Positions 43,751 to 52,469 of a DNA stretch of 64,000 nt are shown here, one piece after another. The stretch comes from Streptomyces sp. 378. Lineage in GTDB: Bacteria > Actinomycetota > Actinomycetes > Streptomycetales > Streptomycetaceae. The translations under genes and the position numbers were made by a program. The DNA lies in contig NZ_JASKMS010000010.1 of assembly GCF_030124145.1 (NCBI RefSeq), positions 124,001 to 188,000 on the forward strand, read 5' to 3'. The notes below the pieces were generated by a model. That model saw nothing but the letters and a program-made list of their open reading frames with translations, searched no databases and was not told the DNA's origin. Every line of letters starts with the position of its first letter. Position 1 is the stretch's first letter.

Positions 43751-45532
43751 TCAGCCGTGCCACGACCTCCACAGCGCCGCGTAGGCGCCGTCCGCCGCGA
43801 CCAGCTCCTCGTGGCTGCCCAGTTCGCCGATGCGGCCGTTCTCGACGACGGCGATGACGTCCGCGTCGTGGGCGGTGTGCAACCGGTGGGCGATGGCGAC
43901 GACGGTGCGGCCGTCGAGAACCCGGGCCAGGGAGCGTTCCAGGTTGCGGGCGGCGCGCGGGTCGAGCAGTGACGTCGCCTCGTCCAGGACCAGCGTGTGC
44001 GGATCGGCCAGCACCAGGCGGGCCAGCGCGATCTGCTGGGCCTGGGCCGGGGTGAGCGCCAGGCCGCCCGAGCCGACCTCGGTGTCCAGACCGTCCTCCA
44101 GTGCCCTGGCCCAGCCGTCCGCGTCGACCGCCCCCAGCGCCGCCCACAGCTCGGCGTCGACGGCACCGGTCCGCGCCAGCCGGAGGTTGTCGCGCAGGGA
44201 GCCCACGAAGACGTGGTGCTCCTGGTTGACCAGGGCCACATGGGAGCGGACGCGTTCGGCGGGCATCCGGGACAGCTCGGCGCCGCCCAGGGTGATCCGG
44301 CCGTCCCGGGGCGCGTAGATCCCGGCGAGCAACCGGCCCAGCGTGGACTTGCCCGCACCCGAGGGGCCGACCAGGGCCATCCGGGTGCCGGGGGAGACCT
44401 CCAGGGACACCTTGCGCAGGACGTCCACGCCCTCCACATAACCGAAGTGCACCCGGTCGGCGTGCACCTGCCGTCCCTCGGGGGCGACCGACGCGTCCCC
44501 GGCGTCGGGCTCGATGTCCCGGACCCCGACGAGCCGGGCCAGCGACACCTGCGCCACCTGGAGCTCGTCGTACCAGCGCAGGATCATGCCCACCGGGTCG
44601 ACCAGCATCTGGGCGATCAGCGCACCGGTGGTCAGCTGGCCGACGTCGATCCACCCGTGCAGGGCGAACACGCCGCCGATCATCAGGACCGAGGCGAGCA
44701 CGGTGACGTGGGTGACGTTGACGACGGGGAAGAGCACCGACCGCAGCCAGAGCGTGTACCGCTCCCAGGCGGTCCACTCCCGGATCCGGCGCTCCGACAG
44801 CGCCACGCGGCGCTCGCCCAGGCGATGCGCCTCGACGGTGCGCCCGGCGTCCACGGTCTCGGCGAGCGCGGCGGCCACGGCGGCGTACCCTGCGGCCTCG
44901 GAACGGTAGGCCGAGGGCGCCCGCCGGAAGTACCAGCGGCAGCCGACGATCAGCAGCGGCAGGGCGAGCAGCGCGGCGAGCGCCAGTGGCGGCGCCGTGA
45001 TCACCAGTCCGCCCATCAGCAGGACGACCCACACCACGCCGATGGACAGCTGCGGCACGGCCTCGCGCATCGCGTTGCCCAGCCGGTCGATGTCGGTCGT
45101 GATCCGGGACAGCAGGTCGCCCGTCCCGGCTCGCTCCAGTACCCCGGGCGGCAGCCCCACCGACCGGACGAGGAAGTCCTCGCGCAGGTCGGCCAGCATC
45201 CGCTCGCCCAGCATCGCCCCGCGCAACCGCACCTCACGGACGAACACCGCCTGGACGGCCAGCGCGGCCAGGAAGAGCCCGGCCGTCAGTTCCAGCCGCA
45301 GGTCCCGTGCCCCGCCGGACACACGCTCCACGAGTCCGCCCAGCAGCCAGGGACCGGCCATCGAGGCGATCACGGCGGCCGTGTTCACGGCGATCAGCAC
45401 CAGGAACGCCCGCCGGTGCCGGCGCAGCAGTTCGGCCACATAGGCGCGGACGGTCTCGGGGGCGCCGACCGGCAGAGTGCTCGCCGTGGTCGGGGCCGCC
45501 GGGTCGTACGCCGGTGGCGCGACGCCGATCAT
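43751..45532 (-). CDS. ABC exporter half-transporter with intact Walker A but degenerate signature
   Basis: A 593-residue exporter subunit: six membrane helices (residues about 40-350) and one ATPase domain. Walker A is canonical 'ALVGPSGAGKSTLG' (about residue 385), Walker B 'HTLVLDEATSLLD' with catalytic Glu, and the switch His is present ('VVAIAHRLHT'). The ABC signature, normally LSGGQ, reads 'LALTPAQAQQIALARLVL' (about residue 492). Its ATG overlaps the stop codon of the preceding subunit gene (ATGA). Together with that gene it should make a heterodimer. Cargo unknown. Confidence 0.92.
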   Translation of the reverse strand: MIGVAPPAYDPAAPTTASTLPVGAPETVRAYVAELLRRHRRAFLVLIAVNTAAVIASMAGPWLLGGLVERVSGGARDLRLELTAGLFLAALAVQAVFVREVRLRGAMLGERMLADLREDFLVRSVGLPPGVLERAGTGDLLSRITTDIDRLGNAMREAVPQLSIGVVWVVLLMGGLVITAPPLALAALLALPLLIVGCRWYFRRAPSAYRSEAAGYAAVAAALAETVDAGRTVEAHRLGERRVALSERRIREWTAWERYTLWLRSVLFPVVNVTHVTVLASVLMIGGVFALHGWIDVGQLTTGALIAQMLVDPVGMILRWYDELQVAQVSLARLVGVRDIEPDAGDASVAPEGRQVHADRVHFGYVEGVDVLRKVSLEVSPGTRMALVGPSGAGKSTLGRLLAGIYAPRDGRITLGGAELSRMPAERVRSHVALVNQEHHVFVGSLRDNLRLARTGAVDAELWAALGAVDADGWARALEDGLDTEVGSGGLALTPAQAQQIALARLVLADPHTLVLDEATSLLDPRAARNLERSLARVLDGRTVVAIAHRLHTAHDADVIAVVENGRIGELGSHEELVAADGAYAALWRSWHG

Positions 45533-47334
45533 GCCTTCTCCTCGATCTCTTCCAGTTCCTTCAGGACGTCCTGCAGGGCGACGGAGCCGTTCAGCGCGGC
45601 CTCGTCGTCCGTCTCGCGAGTGACCACCGCCCGGTAGCGGGGTTCGCTGCGCACCAGCTCGCGGTGGGCGCCGACCGCCACGGCCTCGCCGTCGTGCAGG
45701 AACACGACCCGGTCGGCGCGGTCCAGCAGCAGCGGGGAGGAAGTGAACACCACGGTCGTGCGCCCGGCGCGCAACTCCCGCACCCCCTGCGCGATCCGCG
45801 CCTCGGTGTGCGAGTCGACGGCCGAGGTCGGCTCGTCCAGGACGAGCGCCTCCGGGTCGGTGACCAGTGACCGGGCCAGCGCGAGCCGCTGGCGCTGACC
45901 GCCGGACAGGGACCGGCCGCGTTCGGTGATCCGCGCGTCCATGGGATCGGCGGTGTCCAGGGAGCCCTGCACCAGCGCCGCCAGCACGTCGTCGCACTGC
46001 GCGGCCGCCAGCGCCGCCTGCGGCGGGACGTCACCCGACGCGGGTACGTCGAGCAGGTCGCGCAGCGTGCCCGAGAGCAGGACCGGGTCCTTGTCCTGGA
46101 CGAGGACGGCCGTACGGGCGCTGTCCAGCGGGAGTTCGTCGAGCGGCACCCCGCCCAGCAGCACCGAGGTGCCCTCCTGGGACGGGTGTCCGCCCAGCCG
46201 TTCCGCCAGCAGGCCCGCCGCGTCCGGGTCACCGCACACCACGGCCGTGAATCGCCCGGCGGGTGCGAGCAGTCCGGTCTCCGGGTCGTAGAGGTCGCCG
46301 GAGGGGACGTCGTCGGCGCGCGATCCGGCGGTGTCGGTGGGCCGCTGCAGCGACAGCACTCCCGCGGCCCGCTTGGCGGAGGGCCGGGAGAAGGAGTACG
46401 CCATGGCGATCTCCTCGAAGTGCCGCAGCGGGTAGGTGAGGACCATCACCGAGCTGTAGACGGTGACCAGTTCGCCGACGGTGATCCGCCCCTCGCGCGC
46501 CAGCCGCACGCCGTACCAGACGACGGCGATGAGCAGCAGCCCGGGCAGCAGGACCTGGATCGCGGAGATCAGGGACCACATCCGGGCGCTGCGCACGGCC
46601 GCGTGACGGACCTCCTGGGAGGCGTTGCGGTAGCGGTCGAGGAACAGCTCCTCGCCGCCGATCCCGCGCAGCACGCGCAGCCCGGCGACGGTGTCCGAGG
46701 CGAGTTCGGTGGCGCGTCCGGCCTTCTCGCGCTGGGTGTCGGCGCGCCGGGTGGCGCGGGGCAGCAGCGGCAGCACGGCGAGCGCCAGCGCGGGCAGCCC
46801 CACGGCGACGACCACGCCGAGCGCCGGCTGGTAGACGAGCAGCCCGACGCAGACCAGCACGATGGTGACCAGGGCCGCGGTGAAGCGGGACAGCGCCTCG
46901 ACGAACCAGCCGATCTTCTCGACGTCACCCGTCGAAACGGCCACCACCTCACCGGCCGCGACGCGCCGGGTCAGTGCGGAGCCGAGATGGGCGGCCTTGC
47001 GCGCGAGCAGTTGCTGGACGCGGGCGGCCGCCGTGATCCAGTTGGTGATCGCGGTGCGGTGCAGGAAGGTGTCGCCGACCGCGTTGCCCACGCAGGCCAG
47101 CGCCAGCAGGCCGCCCGCCAGGGCGAGCCGTGAGCCGGAGCGGTCGACGACGGCCTGCACGGCGACCCCGACGCAGAACGGCAGCGCGGCGACGGAGGTG
47201 AAGTGCAACAGCCCCCAGGCCAGCGACTTGAGCTGGCCGTCCAGCTGATTGCGGAAGAGCCACCACAGGAAGCGGGGCCCCGAACGCGCGTCCGGCACGC
47301 CCGGGTCGGGGTACGGAAGGTCTTGAATCTGCAT
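45529..47334 (-). CDS. ABC exporter half-transporter with lost Walker A but intact signature
   Basis: A 601-residue exporter subunit with a six-helix membrane domain and an ATPase domain. The Walker A position reads 'AVVCGDPDAAGLLAERLGG' (about residue 365), with no GKS/T, and the switch His is replaced ('VVFTSSPLLLDRADR'). The signature is canonical 'RSLSGGQRQRLALARSLV' (about residue 475), and Walker B is intact ('ALVLDEPTSAVD'). The next gene has the opposite defects. The ATG at 47334 (MQIQDLPYPDP) was chosen; an upstream longer frame lacks support. Probably an exporter of a lipid or drug (inference). Confidence 0.92.
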   Translation of the reverse strand: MQIQDLPYPDPGVPDARSGPRFLWWLFRNQLDGQLKSLAWGLLHFTSVAALPFCVGVAVQAVVDRSGSRLALAGGLLALACVGNAVGDTFLHRTAITNWITAAARVQQLLARKAAHLGSALTRRVAAGEVVAVSTGDVEKIGWFVEALSRFTAALVTIVLVCVGLLVYQPALGVVVAVGLPALALAVLPLLPRATRRADTQREKAGRATELASDTVAGLRVLRGIGGEELFLDRYRNASQEVRHAAVRSARMWSLISAIQVLLPGLLLIAVVWYGVRLAREGRITVGELVTVYSSVMVLTYPLRHFEEIAMAYSFSRPSAKRAAGVLSLQRPTDTAGSRADDVPSGDLYDPETGLLAPAGRFTAVVCGDPDAAGLLAERLGGHPSQEGTSVLLGGVPLDELPLDSARTAVLVQDKDPVLLSGTLRDLLDVPASGDVPPQAALAAAQCDDVLAALVQGSLDTADPMDARITERGRSLSGGQRQRLALARSLVTDPEALVLDEPTSAVDSHTEARIAQGVRELRAGRTTVVFTSSPLLLDRADRVVFLHDGEAVAVGAHRELVRSEPRYRAVVTRETDDEAALNGSVALQDVLKELEEIEEKA

Positions 47335-47505
47335 GACGTCCCAGTGGCTCGTGTCGGAGGGCGAACGGGATGGGGAGACGGGTCGGCAGGGGAGTGGGGC
47401 TACCGCCGGCAGAGGCAGCAAACCGTGACAGGTTCGCTTCGCGACGCCGCCGGAGGCAAACGGTTTTCCGTCCGCCGGGCGGAATCGGCCGACAGCCGGA
47501 AGGGC

Positions 47506-47865
47506 ATGGCGGGCATCCCCGGTTCGGCGTTCCTCGCCCTGTCCGCCACCGCCTCGTCCCTGGGGGCGCTCCCCGCCGGAGCCGTCGCGCCGCTGCTCGG
47601 CGTGGACCGCGTCATGGACTCGATGCGCGTTGTCACGAACCTCCTCGGCAACTGCGTCGCCGTCTTCGCGGTGTCCCGCTGGGAGGGCGCCCTGGACACC
47701 GCCCGGGCGAAGAGGGTGCTCGACGGGGCGGACCCCCGCGAACCGGACGACGATGACGAGGCCGCCGACGCCGAGGCGGGCGCCGACGCGCTCGCCGTGG
47801 GCATTCAGGCCCAGAAGGCCAAGGAAGTCGGGGAGCTCAAGGAGCCCGCGCCCGAGGCCGGTTGA
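47506..47865 (+). pseudogene. 3' remnant of a dicarboxylate/amino acid:cation symporter (DctA family)
   Basis: This frame encodes the final helices of the DAACS/SDF family: 'SRKGMAGIPGSAFLALSATA', then a loop, 'LLGVDRVMDSMRVVTNLLGN' and 'AVFAVSRWEGALDTARAKRV', matching the conserved C-terminal hairpin and helix of DctA. The family has over 400 residues; only about the last quarter is here, and upstream sequence does not encode the rest in any frame I can see. The break lies near 47494. The remnant is open to its stop codon, with an acidic tail. Most likely a deletion remnant at the edge of the ABC exporter genes. Confidence 0.8.
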
Positions 47866-47880
47866 CCCGGACCGAACCGA

Positions 47881-47919
47881 CCGCGGCCACCGCTCCAGCA
47901 GGACGAGCGGTGGCCGCGG
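47881..47919. terminator. perfect 15-bp bidirectional hairpin
   Basis: CCGCGGCCACCGCTC pairs with GAGCGGTGGCCGCGG around a 9-base loop. It lies between the remnant and the convergent MarR gene, where a terminator serving both strands is expected. There is no U-run. Confidence 0.8.
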
Positions 47920-47941
47920 CCCCGTGTCGTGGTCCGGCCGG

Positions 47942-48391
47942 TCAGCAGGACCGCGCCGGCGCCCCGTCGATCAGCGTGTCCAAGAGCCCTCCGAGCGCCT
48001 CGCGTTGATCCCCGGTCAGCGGCGCGAGGATCTCCTCCGCCGCCGACCTGCGCGCCGCCCGCAGCTCGCGCAGCGCGGCCCGGCCGTCGTCCGTGAGCTC
48101 GATGCGGATCACCCGCCGGTTCACCGGGTCAGGGACCCGCCGCACCTTGCCGCTCGCCTCCAGGCCGTCGACCAGCGTCGTCACGGCCCGCGGGACCACC
48201 TCCAGCCGCTCCGCCAGGTCGGCCATGCGGGGCGGCGAGCCCCAGTGCGCCAGCGTGCGCAACAACCTGGACTGGGCCGGGGTGATGCCGAGTTCGCGCT
48301 GCTCCAGATGGCGCTTCTGGATGCGGTGCACCCGGCGGGTGAGCCGCAGCAACTGCTCGGCGAGCAGGCCGTCGGAGTCGGGCGTGGTCAT
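47942..48391 (-). CDS. MarR-family transcriptional regulator
   Basis: A 149-residue MarR protein with a winged helix-turn-helix at about 50-110 ('LRTLAHWGSPPRMADLAERL', 'VVPRAVTTLVDGLEASGKVRR', 'RVIRIELTDDGRAAL'). It is divergent from an ABC exporter and probably represses it in response to a drug-like ligand. The ATG at 48391 follows a TATTGT by 6 bases, without a ribosome binding site, so the transcript looks leaderless. The divergent gap contains an inverted repeat. Confidence 0.93.
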   Translation of the reverse strand: MTTPDSDGLLAEQLLRLTRRVHRIQKRHLEQRELGITPAQSRLLRTLAHWGSPPRMADLAERLEVVPRAVTTLVDGLEASGKVRRVPDPVNRRVIRIELTDDGRAALRELRAARRSAAEEILAPLTGDQREALGGLLDTLIDGAPARSC

Positions 48392-48397
48392 ACGGGA

Positions 48398-48403
48398 ACA
48401 ATA
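48398..48403 (-). promoter_or_regulatory. -10 hexamer TATTGT of the MarR gene, leaderless
   Basis: On the minus strand TATTGT is followed by TCCCGT and the ATG at 48391. This spacing puts the transcript start at the start codon. Confidence 0.45.
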
Positions 48404-48415
48404 TCAGGATGCAGT

Positions 48416-48440
48416 TCATTGTGAGTATAGGTAACAATGA
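48416..48440. promoter_or_regulatory. inverted repeat TCATTGT-N11-ACAATGA, MarR operator candidate
   Basis: Perfect 7-base arms, 18 bases centre to centre, in the divergent gap between marR and the ABC exporter. It overlaps a TATAGGT that could be the exporter's -10 element, so binding would block it. Confidence 0.65.
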
Positions 48441-48477
48441 GCGGTGATCCGATCCGCCGCGTTCCTCGTAGGAGCCC

Positions 48478-50280
48478 ATGCATCCCGACCGTGAAGCCCC
48501 CTGGACCCCGCCGGCCGACTCGAAGGAGCAGCCCCGGCAGGTCCGCCGCATCCTCGGCCTCTTCCGCCCCTACCGTGGCCGGCTCGCGATCGTCGGCCTG
48601 CTGGTCGGTGCCGCGTCACTGGTCTCGGTCGCCACGCCCTTCCTGCTGAAGGAGATCCTGGACGTCGCGATCCCCGAGGGGCGCACGGGCCTGCTCAGCC
48701 TGCTCGCCCTCGGCATGATCCTCAGCGCCGTCCTCACCAGCGTCTTCGGAGTCCTCCAGACCCTGATCTCCACGACGGTCGGCCAGCGCGTCATGCACGA
48801 CCTGCGCACCGCCGTCTTCGGCCGGCTCCAGCGCATGTCCCTCGCCTTCTTCACGCGCACGCGCACGGGTGAGGTGCAGTCCCGCATCGCCAACGACATC
48901 GGCGGCATGCAGGCCACCGTCACCTCCACCGCGACCTCCCTGGTCTCCAACGCGACCAGCGTGGTCGCCACGATCGTCGCGATGATCGTCCTCGACTGGC
49001 GCCTGACGGTCGTCTCACTGCTGTTGCTGCCGGTGTTCGTGTGGATCAGCCGCCGCGTCGGCAACGAACGCCGGAAGATCACCACCCAGCGCCAGAAGCA
49101 GATGGCCGCCATGGCCGCCACCGTCACCGAGTCGCTCTCCGTCAGCGGCATCCTGCTCGGCCGTACGATGGGCCGCTCCGACTCGCTGACGAAGTCCTTC
49201 TCCGGCGAGTCCGAGGCGCTCGTCGACCTGGAAGTGCGCTCGAACATGGCCGGCCGGTGGCGCATGGCCGTCATCACCATCGTCATGGCCGCCCTGCCCG
49301 CCGTCATCTACTGGACCGCCGGCATGGCCCTCCAGCTGGGCGGCCCCCAGGTCTCCATCGGCACCATCGTCGCCTTCGTCTCGCTCCAGCAGGGCCTGTT
49401 CCGCCCGGCCGTGAGCCTGCTGTCGACCGGGGTGCAGATCCAGACCTCGCTCGCCCTCTTCCAGCGCATCTTCGAGTACCTCGACCTGCCGATCGACATC
49501 ACCGAACGCCCCGACGCGATGCGCCTGGACCGGGTCAAGGGCGAGGTCCGCTTCGAGAACGTCTCCTTCGGCTACGACGGCAAGGGCGGCCCGGTCCTCG
49601 ACGGCGTCGACCTCGCCGTCCCGGCCGGAGGCAGCCTCGCGATCGTCGGCCCCACCGGCGCCGGCAAGTCCACCCTCGGCTATCTGGTGCCCCGGCTCTA
49701 CGACGCCACCGGCGGCCGTGTCACCCTCGACGGGGTCGACGTCCGGGACCTCGACTTCGACACCCTGGCCCGCGCGGTCGGCGTCGTCTCGCAGGAGACG
49801 TACCTCTTCCACGCCTCGGTCGCCGACAACCTGCGCTTCGCCAAGCCCGACGCCACGGACGAGGAACTCCACCAGGCGGCGAAGGCGGCGCAGATCCACG
49901 ACCACATCGCGGCCCTGCCCGACGGTTACGACACCGTGGTGGGCGAGCGCGGCCACCGCTTCTCCGGCGGGGAGAAGCAGCGCCTGGCCATCGCCCGCAC
50001 CATCCTGCGCGACCCGCCGGTCCTCATCCTCGACGAGGCCACCAGCGCGCTGGACACCCGGACCGAGGCCGCCGTCCAGGACGCCATCGACGCCCTGTCG
50101 GCGGACCGCACCACCCTCACGATCGCCCACCGGCTGTCCACCGTGCGCGGCGCCGACCAGATCGTGGTCCTCGACTCCGGCCGGGCGGTCGAACGCGGCA
50201 CGCACGAGGAGCTCCTGCGGCAGGGCGGCCGGTACGCGGCGCTCGTACGCCGGGACGCCCAACTGGAACCGACAAAATGA
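48478..50280 (+). CDS. ABC exporter (complete half-transporter, homodimer type)
   Basis: A 600-residue transporter with six membrane helices ('IVGLLVGAASLVSVATPFLL', 'SNATSVVATIVAMIVLDWRL') and a fully canonical ATPase domain: Walker A 'IVGPTGAGKSTLG' (about residue 390), signature 'RFSGGEKQRLAIARTIL', Walker B 'VLILDEATSALD' and His switch 'LTIAHRLSTVRGAD'. Thus it can work as a homodimer, unlike the pair at 43751-47334. GTAGGAG precedes the ATG. Its divergent MarR neighbour suggests drug-type induction. Cargo unknown. Confidence 0.93.
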   Translation: MHPDREAPWTPPADSKEQPRQVRRILGLFRPYRGRLAIVGLLVGAASLVSVATPFLLKEILDVAIPEGRTGLLSLLALGMILSAVLTSVFGVLQTLISTTVGQRVMHDLRTAVFGRLQRMSLAFFTRTRTGEVQSRIANDIGGMQATVTSTATSLVSNATSVVATIVAMIVLDWRLTVVSLLLLPVFVWISRRVGNERRKITTQRQKQMAAMAATVTESLSVSGILLGRTMGRSDSLTKSFSGESEALVDLEVRSNMAGRWRMAVITIVMAALPAVIYWTAGMALQLGGPQVSIGTIVAFVSLQQGLFRPAVSLLSTGVQIQTSLALFQRIFEYLDLPIDITERPDAMRLDRVKGEVRFENVSFGYDGKGGPVLDGVDLAVPAGGSLAIVGPTGAGKSTLGYLVPRLYDATGGRVTLDGVDVRDLDFDTLARAVGVVSQETYLFHASVADNLRFAKPDATDEELHQAAKAAQIHDHIAALPDGYDTVVGERGHRFSGGEKQRLAIARTILRDPPVLILDEATSALDTRTEAAVQDAIDALSADRTTLTIAHRLSTVRGADQIVVLDSGRAVERGTHEELLRQGGRYAALVRRDAQLEPTK

Positions 50281-50311
50281 AAATATGCCGGGTTTATGGC
50301 GGTATGCGGGT

Positions 50312-50323
50312 TACCGTGCCCGC
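50312..50323 (+). promoter_or_regulatory. TACCGT 6 bases before the MltG-like ATG, leaderless promoter candidate
   Basis: TACCGT (50312-50317), GCCCGC, then ATG at 50324. No ribosome binding site is present. The same arrangement occurs before the MFS gene at 63207. Confidence 0.45.
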
Positions 50324-51169
50324 ATGCAGAAGAACACTCCGCCACGGAGCACGATTCGACTGACGCGCCGGGGCCGTATCGCCCTCGTCGCGACCGGAGC
50401 CGTCGTGGTCGGTACCGCCGTGGCGGTGCCGCTGCTGACCCTGGGCACCGAGGAGGAGGGCCGGCCCACGACCCTGGCCATCCCTGAGGGCTGGCGCGCG
50501 AGCCAGGTCTACGCGGCCGTCGACAAGGCCCTGGACCTGCCCGCGGGCAGCACGAAGAAGTCCCTGGACAAGGCGGCCCTGAAACTGCCGAACGACGCCG
50601 AGGGCAACCCGGAGGGCTACCTCTTCCCGGCCACCTATCCGCTCCAGGAGAAGACCACGCCGGACAAGCTCCTCACGCTGATGGTCGACACCGCGAACGA
50701 GAAGTTCAACGGCGCGCCCATCGCCGCCGGAGCGCAGCGCAACGCCATGAACGTCTATCAGGCCGTCACCATCGCCAGCATCGTCCAGGCGGAGGCGGCC
50801 ACCAGGGCCGACATGGGCAAGGTGGCCCGGGTGATCTTCAACCGCCTCGAACGCGGCATGCCCCTGCAGATGGACTCCACCCTCAACTACGCGCTCAACC
50901 GCTCCAGCCTCCGTACGACGGAGAGCGACACCCGGCTCGACAGCCCCTACAACTCGTACCAGCGCATGGGACTGCCGCCCACACCCATCGACAACCCGGG
51001 TGAGGAGGCGATGCGCGCGGCCATCAATCCACCGCCGGGCGACTGGCTGTACTTCGTCACGGTCCGCCCGGGCGACACCCGCTTCACGGCGGACTACCGG
51101 GAACACCAGCGCAACGTCGCGGAGTTCAACGCGCAGAGCAAGAAGAGCGGGGCGCGGGCGGCCGGATGA
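50324..51169 (+). CDS. MltG-like endolytic transglycosylase family protein
   Basis: A 281-residue YceG/MltG-family protein: short basic N-terminus, one membrane anchor at residues 18-40 ('IALVATGAVVVGTAVAVPLL'), then the extracellular MltG domain. The catalytic-type segment 'TIASIVQAEAATRADMGKVARVIFNRLERGMPLQMDSTLNYA' region contains the conserved Glu (in VQAEA) and 'DSPYNSYQRMGLPPTPIDNPG', both diagnostic of MltG. MltG cuts nascent peptidoglycan glycan strands. It is shorter than the main MltG protein, so it is probably an accessory paralogue. No ribosome binding site; leaderless start likely. Confidence 0.85.
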   Translation: MQKNTPPRSTIRLTRRGRIALVATGAVVVGTAVAVPLLTLGTEEEGRPTTLAIPEGWRASQVYAAVDKALDLPAGSTKKSLDKAALKLPNDAEGNPEGYLFPATYPLQEKTTPDKLLTLMVDTANEKFNGAPIAAGAQRNAMNVYQAVTIASIVQAEAATRADMGKVARVIFNRLERGMPLQMDSTLNYALNRSSLRTTESDTRLDSPYNSYQRMGLPPTPIDNPGEEAMRAAINPPPGDWLYFVTVRPGDTRFTADYREHQRNVAEFNAQSKKSGARAAG

Positions 51170-51209
51170 CAGGCCGGATGACCGCCCCGCGGGCCCGCCC
51201 CGGCCGGTG

Positions 51210-52286
51210 TCAGGCCGCGGCCGGCTCCCTCTCCAGCAGTCGCCTGATGTCCCGTACGGCCGCGCGGCCGGCCCGGTTGGCTCCGATGGTGCTGGCCGAC
51301 GGGCCGTAGCCGACGAGGTGGATGCGGGGGTCGGCGGCCGCGTGCGTGCCCTCCATGCGGATGCCGCCGCCGGGGGCGCGCAGGCGGAGCGGGGCCAGGT
51401 GGTCGATGGCGGGGCGGAATCCGGTGGCCCAGAGGATGACGTCGGCGTCGACATGGCGGCCGTCGGCCCAGTCGACACCCGTCGGTGTGATGCGGTCGAA
51501 CATCGGCTGCCGGTCGAGCACTCCGGCCTCGATGCCCTGCCGGATCGCGTCGTTGAGCGGCAGCCCGGTGACCGAGACGACACTGCGGGGCGGCAGTCCC
51601 CGACGTACCCGTTCCTCGACGAGCGCGACCGCCGCGCGGCCCGCGTCCTCGTCGAAGGGCCCCTCACGGAAGACCGGCGGGCGCCGCGTCACCCAGGTGG
51701 TGGCCGCCGCGTACGAGGCGATCTCCAGCAGGTGCTGGGTGCCCGAGGCGCCGCCGCCCACCACCACGACCCGCTGCCCTGCGAACTCCTCGGGCCCGGG
51801 GTACTGCGCGGTGTGCAACTGCCGCCCGAGGAAGGTCTCCTGGCCCGGACAGCGCGGCCAGAACGGCCGGTCCCAGGTGCCGGTCGCGTTGATCAGCGCC
51901 CGCGCCGACCACACGCCGTCCGAGGTCTCCACGAGCAGCCGCCCGGCGGGCCCCTCGCGCACGGCCCGTACGTCCACCGGGCGCCTGACCCGCAGGTCGA
52001 AGGTCCGCTCGTAACGGTCGAAGTACGCGCTGATCACCTCGGCGGACGGCCGTCGCGGGTCCGCGTCCGTGAGCTCCATGCCCGGCAGCGCGTGCATCCC
52101 GTGCACCTTGCCGTACGTCAGCGACGGCCACCGGAACCGCCAGGCGCCGCCGGGGCCCGGGGAGTGGTCAAGCACGACGAAGTCGCGGTCCGGCTCGAAA
52201 CCGGAACGCCGCAGGTGATAGGCGCCGGCCAGACCGGCCTGACCCGCGCCTACGACGACTACCTCGACCTCACGTGTGTAGTTCAC
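51210..52286 (-). CDS. flavin-containing monooxygenase-like NAD(P)/FAD oxidoreductase
   Basis: A 358-residue protein with 'VEVVVVGAGQAGLAGAYHLRR' (FAD motif, residues 7-28) and 'QRVVVVGGGASGTQHLLEIA' (second nucleotide motif, near 170), as in the flavin monooxygenase and CzcO-type family. 'LINATGTWDRPFWPRCPG' and 'DVILWATGFRPAIDHLAPL' are typical. Such enzymes oxygenate amines, sulfides or ketones with NADPH; the substrate is unknown. It is divergent from yjbQ. Confidence 0.87.
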   Translation of the reverse strand: MNYTREVEVVVVGAGQAGLAGAYHLRRSGFEPDRDFVVLDHSPGPGGAWRFRWPSLTYGKVHGMHALPGMELTDADPRRPSAEVISAYFDRYERTFDLRVRRPVDVRAVREGPAGRLLVETSDGVWSARALINATGTWDRPFWPRCPGQETFLGRQLHTAQYPGPEEFAGQRVVVVGGGASGTQHLLEIASYAAATTWVTRRPPVFREGPFDEDAGRAAVALVEERVRRGLPPRSVVSVTGLPLNDAIRQGIEAGVLDRQPMFDRITPTGVDWADGRHVDADVILWATGFRPAIDHLAPLRLRAPGGGIRMEGTHAAADPRIHLVGYGPSASTIGANRAGRAAVRDIRRLLEREPAAA

Positions 52287-52469
52287 ATTTCCATTAACCG
52301 GGGTGAGGGCATGGATCTTCCCGCCGTGGGTCTTCCCCCTGTCGGTCTTGTCGCGTGGGCGCCGCGCGAGGCTCGTGGTGCCCGGCCCGCCGCGCCCCGT
52401 CCGAAGGCCGTTTCGCCACCCGCCCGGGCATGGCCCGGGGAAGCCCGGCGCGTGCGTCAGGATGGGGGC

